Source of the DNA: Bacteroidaceae bacterium
Lineage (GTDB): Bacteria > Bacteroidota > Bacteroidia > Bacteroidales > Bacteroidaceae
Assembly (NCBI GenBank): GCA_017557635.1
Contig: JAFYYH010000004.1
Coordinates: forward strand, 23,883-87,882
Direction of reading: 5' to 3'
Length of the DNA stretch: 64,000 bases
Part shown: one piece after another, positions 43,781 through 52,600 of the stretch
Position numbering within the stretch: position 1 is the stretch's first letter
Layout of the letters: each line of letters starts with the position of its first letter
The notes under the pieces: generated by a model
Database searches by the model: none
Told to the model about the DNA's origin: nothing
What the model saw: the letters and a program-made list of their open reading frames with translations, nothing else
Program-made: the position numbers and the translations under genes

Positions 43781-45126
43781 AATGTATTGTTTTTCCATTT
43801 ATCTAAATTTTGGGAATTAAGCGTATCAGCGCTTATGTACTCGATACTGTTATCCTTATGCAGGATAAAGGGTTCACTGATTGGAATAAGGGTATTGCCG
43901 TCAAATCCCTGGATCTGGTACAGAACCTCACGACCCATGTCGTGGAATGTGGCCTTACCATCCTGCATGACACCAAAGTCAACTATCTGCCAGGGACTGT
44001 CCTCACTGCGCACGGCCGATGCAATGTAGACGTATTTGTCCATGACATGCTTCTGTATGCCCTGCTCTATCGGAATGGACAGGTTTGTAGTCAGGAAATA
44101 CTTTGAAGTAACATCCTTCTTGGCAAGTTCAAACGGATACTGGTACTTGGCGTTACGGCTGTACTCCAGTCGCTCCGGGTTTATGGCGTATGTATTGCGG
44201 TACACCTTGGGGCCACGCTCGTACGGGAAGAAACTGCCGCCTATCTGAGTTGAGAAATCCCACTCCGAGGCAAGTTCCTGACCGCGGTCAGACATAATCA
44301 CAAACCACTTGGTTGCTGCTGTGCCGCGTGATCCCACGGGAGTTTCATCCAAAACTGCAGGAATGCCTGCGCTACGCATAATCAGGACTGCCGTGAGAGC
44401 ATAATCCGGAATGTTGCCGTAGGTCTGGACGGCCTGCAGGTGGGCGCTCAACAATGGGAGTCCTGCCCGGGTATAGAGTCCGTAACGCTTAAGACCGTTA
44501 TAGGCATCATTACGCAGCATGTCTGCTATTCCTTGCGCCGTATTATACTCTACGTCGTTTACAATTGGATGTTCAAGGCCTTTCCCGAAACGAGCAAGCA
44601 GCGTGTCACGCCATGCGTCCAGTTCCTGGAGCTCTATGGCCTTGTAAGGCAAGAGCCACTCCAGATACTCGTCAAAAGTAATCTGACTTGCCCAGTCACA
44701 GTTAACCCACCTGTCGTATGAAATGTCGATGTTGTTGATCAGGTAATCAGCTTTGATTATCTTAACATCAGACACAATTTGACCAGGCAGGTCGCGATAC
44801 TTAAGATCTGTGATGGAAAGCAGGCTGTCACGCTGCTGCTCGGGGGAGAGAGACTTATTAGCAAGGATTCTTGCTGCGTAATCATAGTATTCGTATATCT
44901 CGTTACCTGCATAGGAGTAATGGGCAGGCATGTTCTCTATCAGAAACTCTGCGGCGCGGAGTTTCTCAGGGTTGTTGTCCTGGGTCTTGTAGTGGTCCAG
45001 CACAGCCTCCAACTCTGAACGGTTGGAGCCGGCTGAATCCAGTACACTTGCAACAGGAGAGATGTCGTTGCAGCCGGTTGCTATGGCTGCCGTCAGCAGC
45101 AATGCTGACAAATCAATTTTTTTCAT
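43777..45126 (-). CDS. Transglutaminase-like lipoprotein, catalytic residues lost
   Basis: 449 residues with signal MKKIDLSALLLTAAIATGCN (lipobox ATGC). Clearly a paralogue of the next gene: LEAVLDHYKTQDNNPEKLRA matches LKAVLNHYKTVDPNPEKLAA. In the core, the Cys-containing FGSCKDYVTLG becomes YGNIPDYALTA and GHAWYVFLDDRG becomes ATKWFVIMSDRG, so Cys and His are gone while the second Asp-Arg-Gly remains. It lacks the C-terminal discoidin-like part. Likely a pseudoenzyme that binds the same ligand or the active paralogue. First gene of the long operon, 58 bases after DUF3244 gene 2. Confidence 0.82.
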   Translation of the reverse strand: MKKIDLSALLLTAAIATGCNDISPVASVLDSAGSNRSELEAVLDHYKTQDNNPEKLRAAEFLIENMPAHYSYAGNEIYEYYDYAARILANKSLSPEQQRDSLLSITDLKYRDLPGQIVSDVKIIKADYLINNIDISYDRWVNCDWASQITFDEYLEWLLPYKAIELQELDAWRDTLLARFGKGLEHPIVNDVEYNTAQGIADMLRNDAYNGLKRYGLYTRAGLPLLSAHLQAVQTYGNIPDYALTAVLIMRSAGIPAVLDETPVGSRGTAATKWFVIMSDRGQELASEWDFSTQIGGSFFPYERGPKVYRNTYAINPERLEYSRNAKYQYPFELAKKDVTSKYFLTTNLSIPIEQGIQKHVMDKYVYIASAVRSEDSPWQIVDFGVMQDGKATFHDMGREVLYQIQGFDGNTLIPISEPFILHKDNSIEYISADTLNSQNLDKWKNNTL

Positions 45127-45184
45127 CTAAAAACAAGGAGAGAGAGATTAATAAACTAAACTTACTGTTGGAGATTTGCTCTGC

Positions 45185-45580
45185 TTAATACAGAGTGTAT
45201 TCTCCGTAATATTTCCGTCCGTTGGACAGAGTAAATGTCAGTATGTATGTTCCGGGATCTGTTGATACGCTAATAGTAAGCATATTTCCCATATCGGAAT
45301 CACTCCACATCATATTATCCTCCACGCGTACTACTGACGCTGTAATACCATCAATGTTCTCGGGTGCCAGAATGGTAACCTCGCCTTCAAAATAGGAGCA
45401 AGCCGGTACCTCATATATATAATGTGCACGTGCACGCGCTCTAGGACCACCGCCTTGGCTAGTTGTAGGATCTGGTACTACTGGAATGTTATCCGGTTCT
45501 CCGCCCGCCCATGCGTTTGTCTGAAAACAAGGTAAAACTACCATCATTACCACTAACACTCTTTTTACAAAATTCTTCAT
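45185..45580 (-). CDS. Small exported DUF3244-like protein, copy 2
   Basis: 131 residues from ATG at 45580. Signal MKNFVKRVLVVMMVVLPCFQ ending AWA, then VVPDPTTSQGGGPRARARAH and the immunoglobulin-like domain ending PGTYILTFTLSNGRKYYGEY. Same organisation as the gene at 32847, including promoter and terminator upstream. Since it precedes the long operon without an obvious terminator between, its promoter could serve the whole operon. Confidence 0.75.
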   Translation of the reverse strand: MKNFVKRVLVVMMVVLPCFQTNAWAGGEPDNIPVVPDPTTSQGGGPRARARAHYIYEVPACSYFEGEVTILAPENIDGITASVVRVEDNMMWSDSDMGNMLTISVSTDPGTYILTFTLSNGRKYYGEYTLY

Positions 45581-45649
45581 ACGACTTAACAATTAGGTTT
45601 AATAATCAGGTTATTGTTTAGGTTAACTTTTTCGTTCTTGGTTCTGATG

Positions 45650-45681
45650 CAAAGTTATGGCGACCCCAAAACCTGACCAAA
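45650..45681 (-). promoter_or_regulatory. Promoter of DUF3244 gene 2, probably of the whole peptide operon
   Basis: Minus strand: TTTG (45678-45681), 20 nt, TAACTTTG (45650-45657). Same sequence and spacing as at 33311-33342. I see no other convincing promoter before the gene at 45126. Confidence 0.8.
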
Positions 45682-45711
45682 AAAAAGGGGCTGTTTAAGT
45701 CTGACAGCCCC
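45679..45711 (-). terminator. Intrinsic terminator of the TPR-HTH gene 1
   Basis: Minus strand: GGGGCTGT, 9-nt loop, ACAGCCCC, then TTTTTTTT (arms 45687-45694, 45704-45711). Lies about 100 nt after the stop at 45814. Same hairpin as at 33338-33373. Confidence 0.85.
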
Positions 45712-45813
45712 CATTGTTAACCTCTGATTATCTGAGTGTTATGCCTAATAAGTGTACGAAAAATCTGACAGCCCTTTTTTAGGGCAAAAAAGCGTACTTT
45801 TTTTTGCAGAAAA

Positions 45814-47508
45814 TTACCAGATGTCATTTAAATAGCTCCATAACTCCTCGGAGCAGCGTCTTACTTTCTTCAATAATCTGGATTTGATCTGATAGATGTT
45901 TTGTGGTGATTCCTTAATAATGACGCTTATGGCCTTTGATGACAATCCTGCAAACGAATATCTGAACAGTTCAAGTTCCTTGTCAGTAAGTCCTATCTCC
46001 GGATCTGCCAGACGGTCCATAATGCCGTCATATGACTCATTTAGCAGCTTGTCCAGTTTCCTTACACTATCCGGAGCCGTATAATCCTTAATAAGGCTGT
46101 TGATTGTTACGTTTAATTGCTGTTTGGTAACCTTATCCTGGCTTGTAGAGTCAAAATACATTGAATACAGGCGGTTTGATATGTCATGACGCTCATGAAA
46201 CTGTACGCGTACCTGATTCTTCAGGTCCTCTATCTTGCCTGACAACTCTTCGACTACAGACAGAGAGTCATACAACTGCTCTTTCATGCGTTTTTTCTTG
46301 TAATGGTAAGTAACCAGTACAATTACAAGGATCAACAGGAATATTACCACGCAGAGTACCAATGTCAGGCGGGCATGTCTGTACTTTAGCAGCTCATTCT
46401 CCGCCATCATCCTGTACTGCTCCTTTTGTGCAGCCAGAATGGGTTGACTCAGAATAGTACGCAGATTTGAGTTTTGCATTGTATTATATTCGCGGTAATA
46501 ATCCAATGCCTTTTCCGCCTCACCCTTCTTTTCGGCCAGCGTAGAAGCTACAAAATAGAGATATATTGAATCATTACCTGACAACTTGCACTGCCAGGCA
46601 CGCTCCAGATAATCCTCAGACTTGGCATAATCCTTTACTGTTATGTAATACATTGCCATCATCTCCAGATAGGCAAACGTATTTGTTTTTTTATCCAGAA
46701 GACCGTTCCTGCTCAGCAAATCCGTTGCGCTGTCAGGCTTTTCCATATATACAAGACATGCCACCCTACTGCTCAAGCACAGATTATGCAACGTACTATC
46801 GCCGTTTTCTACAGACTTATTATCTACAATCCTCAATATGGAATCTGCACTGGTGTACTCCTGCATATTATTCTTAGCCTGTCCTACGCTCAGCATAGCA
46901 TATAACCTATGCTGTTCCTTACCGGCAAGTTCAAAATAAGAAGCGGCCTTGGAATAATAATCTTCAGCTCTATGGTAATCACACGCTTCAGTAAACACAT
47001 AACCCAGTCTGGAATATAGAAGACCCTTCCAATGATTATTGTCAATATAACCAACCAATTGTTCTGCATTGGCAAAAGCGGCACCGGCATCGGATAATTG
47101 ATTCAGATCCAGATATACACAACCCAAATAATAATTGGAAAGGAATCTGTAATCCATATTGTTTCTGATGGAGTAATAGCGTACAGCCGTCATTATAAGA
47201 GAATCACTATGGGCAACGTGATAGTTTTTATACTCTGATCCGGTATAAAGTAATGCATAACGTGCCCTGTTCTCCTTACTTCCTAATGAGTTTGGATCAA
47301 CCAGATTAATAAGTGAATCTGCTAATGCAGCATTATCGTCTATCACTTTTTCAACCAAATCCATTACGGTACTAACAGCCTTACGGCCACGAATCATACC
47401 ATCATTTACACGACTGCAACTAACCTCAAAAAGTGATAAAGCCACAAAGAATATCAGACAGCCCGGAAAAAACAGCTTCCGGATTGAGAATAAATTAGAT
47501 TTATGCAT
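45814..47508 (-). CDS. TPR-transmembrane-HTH regulator 1
   Basis: 564 residues. Signal anchor at 12-32 with a lipobox-like EVSC. TPR helices from about 60 to 350 (SNYYLGCVYLDLNQLSDAGA, LYSRLGYVFTEACDYHRAED). A strong transmembrane helix near 383-405 (LTLVLCVVIFLLILVIVLVT), a coiled coil near 410-445, and a C-terminal LuxR-like HTH: LTDKELELFRYSFAGLSSKA then ISVIIKESPQNIYQIKSRLL. The layout suggests an envelope sensor with a cytoplasmic DNA-binding tail. It lies directly before the peptide operon, its likely target. Confidence 0.8.
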   Translation of the reverse strand: MHKSNLFSIRKLFFPGCLIFFVALSLFEVSCSRVNDGMIRGRKAVSTVMDLVEKVIDDNAALADSLINLVDPNSLGSKENRARYALLYTGSEYKNYHVAHSDSLIMTAVRYYSIRNNMDYRFLSNYYLGCVYLDLNQLSDAGAAFANAEQLVGYIDNNHWKGLLYSRLGYVFTEACDYHRAEDYYSKAASYFELAGKEQHRLYAMLSVGQAKNNMQEYTSADSILRIVDNKSVENGDSTLHNLCLSSRVACLVYMEKPDSATDLLSRNGLLDKKTNTFAYLEMMAMYYITVKDYAKSEDYLERAWQCKLSGNDSIYLYFVASTLAEKKGEAEKALDYYREYNTMQNSNLRTILSQPILAAQKEQYRMMAENELLKYRHARLTLVLCVVIFLLILVIVLVTYHYKKKRMKEQLYDSLSVVEELSGKIEDLKNQVRVQFHERHDISNRLYSMYFDSTSQDKVTKQQLNVTINSLIKDYTAPDSVRKLDKLLNESYDGIMDRLADPEIGLTDKELELFRYSFAGLSSKAISVIIKESPQNIYQIKSRLLKKVRRCSEELWSYLNDIW

Positions 47509-47545
47509 GGAAAAAGAACTTCCTTAATACCCTATTATTGGAACA

Positions 47546-47553
47546 CAAAGATA
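47546..47553 (-). promoter_or_regulatory. -7 element of TPR-HTH gene 1
   Basis: TATCTTTG on the minus strand, exact TAnnTTTG, 37 nt before the ATG. No clear -33 box. Confidence 0.55.
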
Positions 47554-47594
47554 ATAGGATTTATATATTATTAATAATGTATGATAAGAAAAGT

Positions 47595-47626
47595 AAAAAC
47601 AAAGAACCCCCGCGTCACCGCGGAGG
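47595..47626 (-). terminator. Intrinsic terminator with GTGA loop
   Basis: Minus strand: CCTCCGCG-GTGA-CGCGGGGG followed by TTCTTTGTTTTT (arms 47607-47614, 47619-47626). The one non-Watson-Crick pair is a G-U only when read on the minus strand, which supports that direction. It ends either the 47886-49592 transcript or the candidate small RNA. Confidence 0.75.
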
Positions 47627-47746
47627 CCCCTCCTGCCAAATAAATGAATTCTATAATAGATCCCAGAACCAAGAAAAAATTGAAAGTCGCAATAGGTACC
47701 AGATTTTTACGGTGTTTACAGGATCTATTGAGTTGTGACAAAGTTA
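47599..47746 (-). ncRNA. Candidate structured small RNA between the two TPR-HTH genes
   Basis: A TAACTTTG box (47739-47746, minus strand) is followed by about 110 nt that can close with AATAGATCC/GGATCTATT (47655-47663 and 47721-47729, perfect 9 bp) and an inner AAAAAT/ATTTTT pairing, then the terminator at 47595-47626. No open frame of note. No -33 box, so the promoter is uncertain. It could equally be a 3' untranslated region of the upstream gene. Confidence 0.3.
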
Positions 47747-47885
47747 TTCACATTAGTTCGTAATACCCATTAATAAAGGCTTTAAGCGTATGACATGAAA
47801 CCTTGATAATATATTGAGTATCAATAATATAAACAACTCGTCAGAACCTCATGTTATGACGGTTTTGCAAATGGTTGATTACCAG
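47747..47885. other. Intergenic stretch after TPR-HTH gene 2
   Basis: Rest of the 377-bp gap between the two regulator genes. AT-rich, with a small palindrome TATTGA-GTA-TCAATA (47812-47826) and no coding frame or clear terminator next to the stop at 47886. Confidence 0.5.
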
Positions 47886-49592
47886 TCAGTTATCTATGCC
47901 GTTGTCTATCTGGCTGATATTCAGTGCTTTGCTTAATTCATTCATCAGCATTGGAGCCTTTATCTGAATTTTATCCAATAAACGTTTTTTCCGCTGGTTA
48001 ATATTCAAGTGTTTTTCATCAAGTATTGCAGCAATTGATTTTGAAGAAAAACCGGCCAGTACGAAACGGAGAATCAACAAATCCTTTTCCTTAATCTCCA
48101 TACCGGATGACATGATTTTTGTCATTATGCCGTCAAACGATTCGTCAAGCAGTTTATCTATGTGCTCAATATTCTTATGACTAACAAAATCGTTCAGTTG
48201 AGTTTTAATAACACGATATAGACGTTCGGCTTTCTTATTATCATCTATCTGCTCATAATATCGGGTATACAAAAAATCAGAAGAATTGAATTGTTGACGA
48301 AGCATCTCCCTCACTTTATCATTCAGACTACTTATTTTATCCTGATTAACCGATATCTGGGTTGTAAGGTCATTTATAGTTGATATTAATTCCTTTTTCT
48401 GCAAATCAGCATCTATTATATTTTTCAAGCTCAAAGCAAAAGTTATTGCCATAATAATTAAAAATAACACTATTACAATCATTCTGTTGCGTGCTTTAAC
48501 GAACTCAAGTTCTGATAACTTCTGATAATAGTCTTTTTGAGCGCTAAGCACAGATTCCAAAAATATTGATCTAATATTATTGTTTTGTATGTCTTCAAAT
48601 ATTTTGAGATAATGAAATGCTTGATAAAAATCTCCATTTCTTTCAGCTATCATGGAATTATAATAATTCCAATAAACAGAATCTTCTAAAGTAACTATAT
48701 GCTCCTTCGCTCCATTCAAATACAACTCTGACTTAAAATAATCTCCAATTCGGTTATAATAAACCGCCATTAATGCCTGATAAAATGGGTATTTATCAGA
48801 TGCCTCAACAATTTTAGAAGAGTATTTATTATAAAGGACTATGGCGCTATCAATATTATCTGATAGTACTAACTTATCAAATCTGGTAAGTAATGCTTTT
48901 TCAAACAGCTTACTATCATTATTCATTTCTCCCCATTTCTGAACAGTATATAAAATGGAGTCACCTTCTTGAAAGTGTTGCATCTCCGTCTCGCAAAGGC
49001 CAACATAGAAATAGAGAAACATTTTATAGTATTCGTTACCTGCAAGTTCATAAGAATTGATTGCTTTATAATAGTAATCTTCAGCTTGCTGATAAAAACA
49101 GGAATTATAAAAAACGGATCCCAATCTGAAATACAGCAACCCTTTCCAGGTACCATTGTCTATTTTATCAACATATTGTTCGGCTTGAGTTAAGGCAACA
49201 GATGCGTCAATAAATCTGTTCAGTTCCGAATACACGCATCCCAAATAATAATAGGAGAGAAAACGATAATTAATATTACGATCAATGGAATAATAACGTA
49301 CCGCTTCCATTATAAGGGAATCACTATGGAATGTTTGATAGTCCTTATATTGAGCAGCCGTATAAAGCAAAGCATATCTGGCTCGCTGTTCATTATTTCT
49401 AATGGAGTGTGGATTGATTCTTTTTATGAGAGAATCTGCGTATGACGGATTTTCATCCATCACACGTTCTACATTATCCAATAGAGCATTTACAGACTTA
49501 TAGCCATGTACCATTCCGTCATCTTGACGGTTACAGCTGAAACTAAAAAACGCCAATATAAGAATTGACGTCAAATGCAAACATTTAGACAT
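47886..49592 (-). CDS. TPR-transmembrane-HTH regulator 2
   Basis: 568 residues from ATG at 49592. Signal MSKCLHLTSILILAFFSFSC with lipobox, TPR helices (SYYYLGCVYSELNRFIDASV, LLYFRLGSVFYNSCFYQQAE), transmembrane helix near 378-400 (MIVIVLFLIIMAITFALSL), coiled coil near 405-450 and C-terminal HTH KEKDLLILRFVLAGFSSKSI then AAILDEKHLNINQRKKRLLD. Paralogue of the gene at 45814 along its whole length (shared DGMxxGxKxV, NEQRARYALLYTAAQYKDY). Visibly more AT-rich than the flanking genes. Confidence 0.8.
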   Translation of the reverse strand: MSKCLHLTSILILAFFSFSCNRQDDGMVHGYKSVNALLDNVERVMDENPSYADSLIKRINPHSIRNNEQRARYALLYTAAQYKDYQTFHSDSLIMEAVRYYSIDRNINYRFLSYYYLGCVYSELNRFIDASVALTQAEQYVDKIDNGTWKGLLYFRLGSVFYNSCFYQQAEDYYYKAINSYELAGNEYYKMFLYFYVGLCETEMQHFQEGDSILYTVQKWGEMNNDSKLFEKALLTRFDKLVLSDNIDSAIVLYNKYSSKIVEASDKYPFYQALMAVYYNRIGDYFKSELYLNGAKEHIVTLEDSVYWNYYNSMIAERNGDFYQAFHYLKIFEDIQNNNIRSIFLESVLSAQKDYYQKLSELEFVKARNRMIVIVLFLIIMAITFALSLKNIIDADLQKKELISTINDLTTQISVNQDKISSLNDKVREMLRQQFNSSDFLYTRYYEQIDDNKKAERLYRVIKTQLNDFVSHKNIEHIDKLLDESFDGIMTKIMSSGMEIKEKDLLILRFVLAGFSSKSIAAILDEKHLNINQRKKRLLDKIQIKAPMLMNELSKALNISQIDNGIDN

Positions 49593-49622
49593 ATACAAAA
49601 AGGAAAAGGTTAACTAGTGGCG

Positions 49623-49630
49623 CAAAGGTA
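49623..49630 (-). promoter_or_regulatory. -7 element of TPR-HTH gene 2
   Basis: TACCTTTG on the minus strand, exact TAnnTTTG, 30 nt before the ATG, just past the terminator palindrome. Confidence 0.6.
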
Positions 49631-49641
49631 ATTATTTAAAA

Positions 49642-49678
49642 CAATAGCACAATAGGAACGGTTCCTATTGTGCTATTG
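49642..49678 (-). terminator. Terminator of the alpha-2-macroglobulin gene (17-bp stem)
   Basis: CAATAGCACAATAGGAA-CGG-TTCCTATTGTGCTATTG, a perfect stem, followed on the minus strand by TTTTAAATAATT. The TATTGTGC unit is repeated once more just outside the stem. Ten bases after the stop at 49688. Confidence 0.85.
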
Positions 49679-49687
49679 TGCTATTCG

Positions 49688-52600
49688 TTATTCAACCGTG
49701 AGAGTAGCAGACTCGGTCGTTGCCCTGAACGCCGGAGCATAAAGGCACTGCATAACCGCGTTGCCTACCGTGAACGTGCCCGGTTTCTGGACTTTGACTT
49801 CGTACTCGATTACGTAGCTGCCCTTGCTGAGCCTATATATATAAAAGGTGTTGCGGGTGTTACCGGGAGCGATGTAGAAGCCTATGTCGTCGTGCCAGTT
49901 GTAGATCATGCCGGCGTGGGTGCTGAGAGGTTCTACGGTGGCGGCGCGCATATCGGACAATTGGATGTACTCCAGGTTGCGGTCGGTTTCTACGTCGAAC
50001 TGTATCTTAAGCAGGTCACCTACGTGGAGGATGGTTCCGGGCTTGACTTCCTCAAGGAAGTCGCCACTGGCGGTGTGGTTGATGCGCCAGATGGTGCGTT
50101 TGAGGGTTATGCCGTTGCTTTGGGCCTCGACTTTGTCAATGGTCTCGGTGAAGGTGCGGTAGATTGCTCCCCAGCTTATTCCTTCGGTCTTGGCGTCAAT
50201 TACTACATCGGCCTTGTCGCGGCTTATGGGACCTGCCCAGGTTTGGGTGGTCAGGCCGGCCATGGCCTTTGATGTTGAGGCCTGGAGGGATTCCTTGCCT
50301 ACGTAGATGGTTATGTCGGGATCCTGGGCAAGCTGGGTGCTGCCTCCGGTGGCCATCAGGGCGGTGACGGCGGCTGCGGTGGCGGGCGATGTATCCCAGC
50401 CGGTGGTCTGCTTCTGCTTAAGGAGCCAGCGGGCGGCCTCTACGGCTTCGGTCTTGCGGCCTACTGCCAGGAGGACGCGGATTATCAGGGACTGGGTCTC
50501 AATAGGAGCCTCGTACCACATCATTCCGCCTACGTTGTCGCGCCAATATCGGCCCATTTCATCGTCGTATAGGGCGCGGTCGGCTAAGGTGGCGGCTACC
50601 TGGGCGGCATCCTTCTGCTTGCCGGTGCGGGCCAGGAGCAGAGCCAGCTGGGCTCGGTACATCAGGTTCAGTTCATGGGTGTCGGTGATGTCGGCCAGAC
50701 GGCTGAAGTAGGTGTGGCTGGCTTTGGTCAGTCCGCTGAACTTGTAGTCTTGGAAGTAGGAGCGTATGAGCAGGTAGTAGAGCTCGTCATAACCCAGTGA
50801 CCTGGGTTTGATTTCGCGGTCATACTCCTCATAGTATCTGGCATCCAGATAGTTCAGGCCTTTCTGAGCCATGCGGCTGATATCGGCGGTTGCCTCGATT
50901 ATTCCGTTTTCTATGAGCTGGCCAAGTCCGTGCATGATCTCGGCGGTTACGTACAGGCTTGACTCGAAGCCGGGTATCCAGGACCAGCCTCCGTCATAGT
51001 TCTGGGTGGCTACCAGGCGCATCAGGGCGAAACTGAATGCCTCTTCTGTCTTGGCCGATCCAAGATTGACGGCCAGGTCATGCAGGCGGTCGCGCTCGCT
51101 GCGGTTGCTGAATACCCACGGGGTCTCCTCGAGCAGGGTTCCGGTGAGGTCCTGATTGCGCTCCAGCTGGGTCTGCCATTCTGATACGGGCAGGGCCTGC
51201 CATTCGTCGAGCATCTCGCGGATGACGGGATAGCGGCGGCACAGGTCATTGGATATGGCTGCTCCCATCATGCTGTAGAACAGGCTCAGGGTGGACAGAT
51301 CAGCCAGGCGTATCATTGAGGGCAGTGTCTGGATGGCGTACCAGATGGGGGTGGCGCTGTACTCAAGGGTGAGCTGCTCATTCTCCATTGTGGTTGAACG
51401 CGGGCGGTCAAGTACCTCAAAGCGGAACGCGCGTCGCTCATTACCGTTGTTGAAGAGTGAGAGTGACTGCACTACCTGGATGCGGTTGCTCAGAACGGGT
51501 ATGGTCTCCTCAACTCCGTCGCTGTGTCCGGTGGTCTGGGCGGTGAGCCTATAGGTTATGGCCTGCAGGCCTGAGGGCACTTTCACGGTGAATGATGTGC
51601 TGGCGCTGCCGCCGGCGGGAACTGTTATGTTCTTTTTGGTTCCACCCTCGATGATGCCAAGGGCGCGGCCGGTGACGGCATCGGTCATGGTCATGATGAC
51701 GGTGGCCTTGGCGCTCTGCTCCTGCATGTTGCTTACCTTGACGGTGAACTCCATGCGGTCTCCCTCACGCAGGTATCTGGGTGCTGAGGGCTCTACCATG
51801 ATGAGTTTGCGGGTTACCAGGGTGGTGTCTATGTTGGCACTCTTGAGTGAGTCTGTGAATGACAGGCCCTTGACGTTCCACTCGGTGAGCAGTTGCGGGG
51901 TGCGGAAATGCACGGTTGCAATACCGGTGGAGTCTGTTATCAGGTACTCAAAGAGGCCGGTGGGGTTCATGTCGGTGCGCAGTGCTACTGCCTCGGGCTC
52001 GGCCGCCACCTCCTCCTGAACTTTCATGAACACCGCGTCATCGGCCGTTCCTTCCTCGAACAGGGGCGCATCATCATACGCCAAGCCGCGTTTGAAGTCC
52101 AGAACGGTCTCTTCAGTACCGTCGTCAATACCGGTCTGGCGTTCCAGGTCACTGGGCTGCTCATAGGCCTTGACTTTTTCAATCATATCGGCCGTGAGTT
52201 CTGTCAGGCTAATTCCGTTGGTGTTTGACGGAACGCGCATTAAGAGGTCTCTTCTTGGGTTGTAGTAGTATCTGAACGGATCCACAAGCATTCCGGAGAT
52301 GGCGCGCTTGCCCCGGTACTCATATTTGCGGCTGAATGTGTGGCGCCACGACTGGTACTGGCTTGCGCGGTCCGATTTCTCATCATACAGGGTGCGGCCG
52401 CTTACGTATGGGGGATTGAAGGGCTGGAAGTAGAAGTTGTTGGTGCCGTATGTGTCAAGCGCGCGGTCATACATGTCGAGCATGACGGCGGCCTTGACGG
52501 GATTGCCCTCCCAGTCGGTGATGCGCAATTGCCACTCCTCGTCCATATCGGGCTCCAGCAGGCTGCGGAACGTTACAAGCTCCATCTTGAGCTGCTTGTC

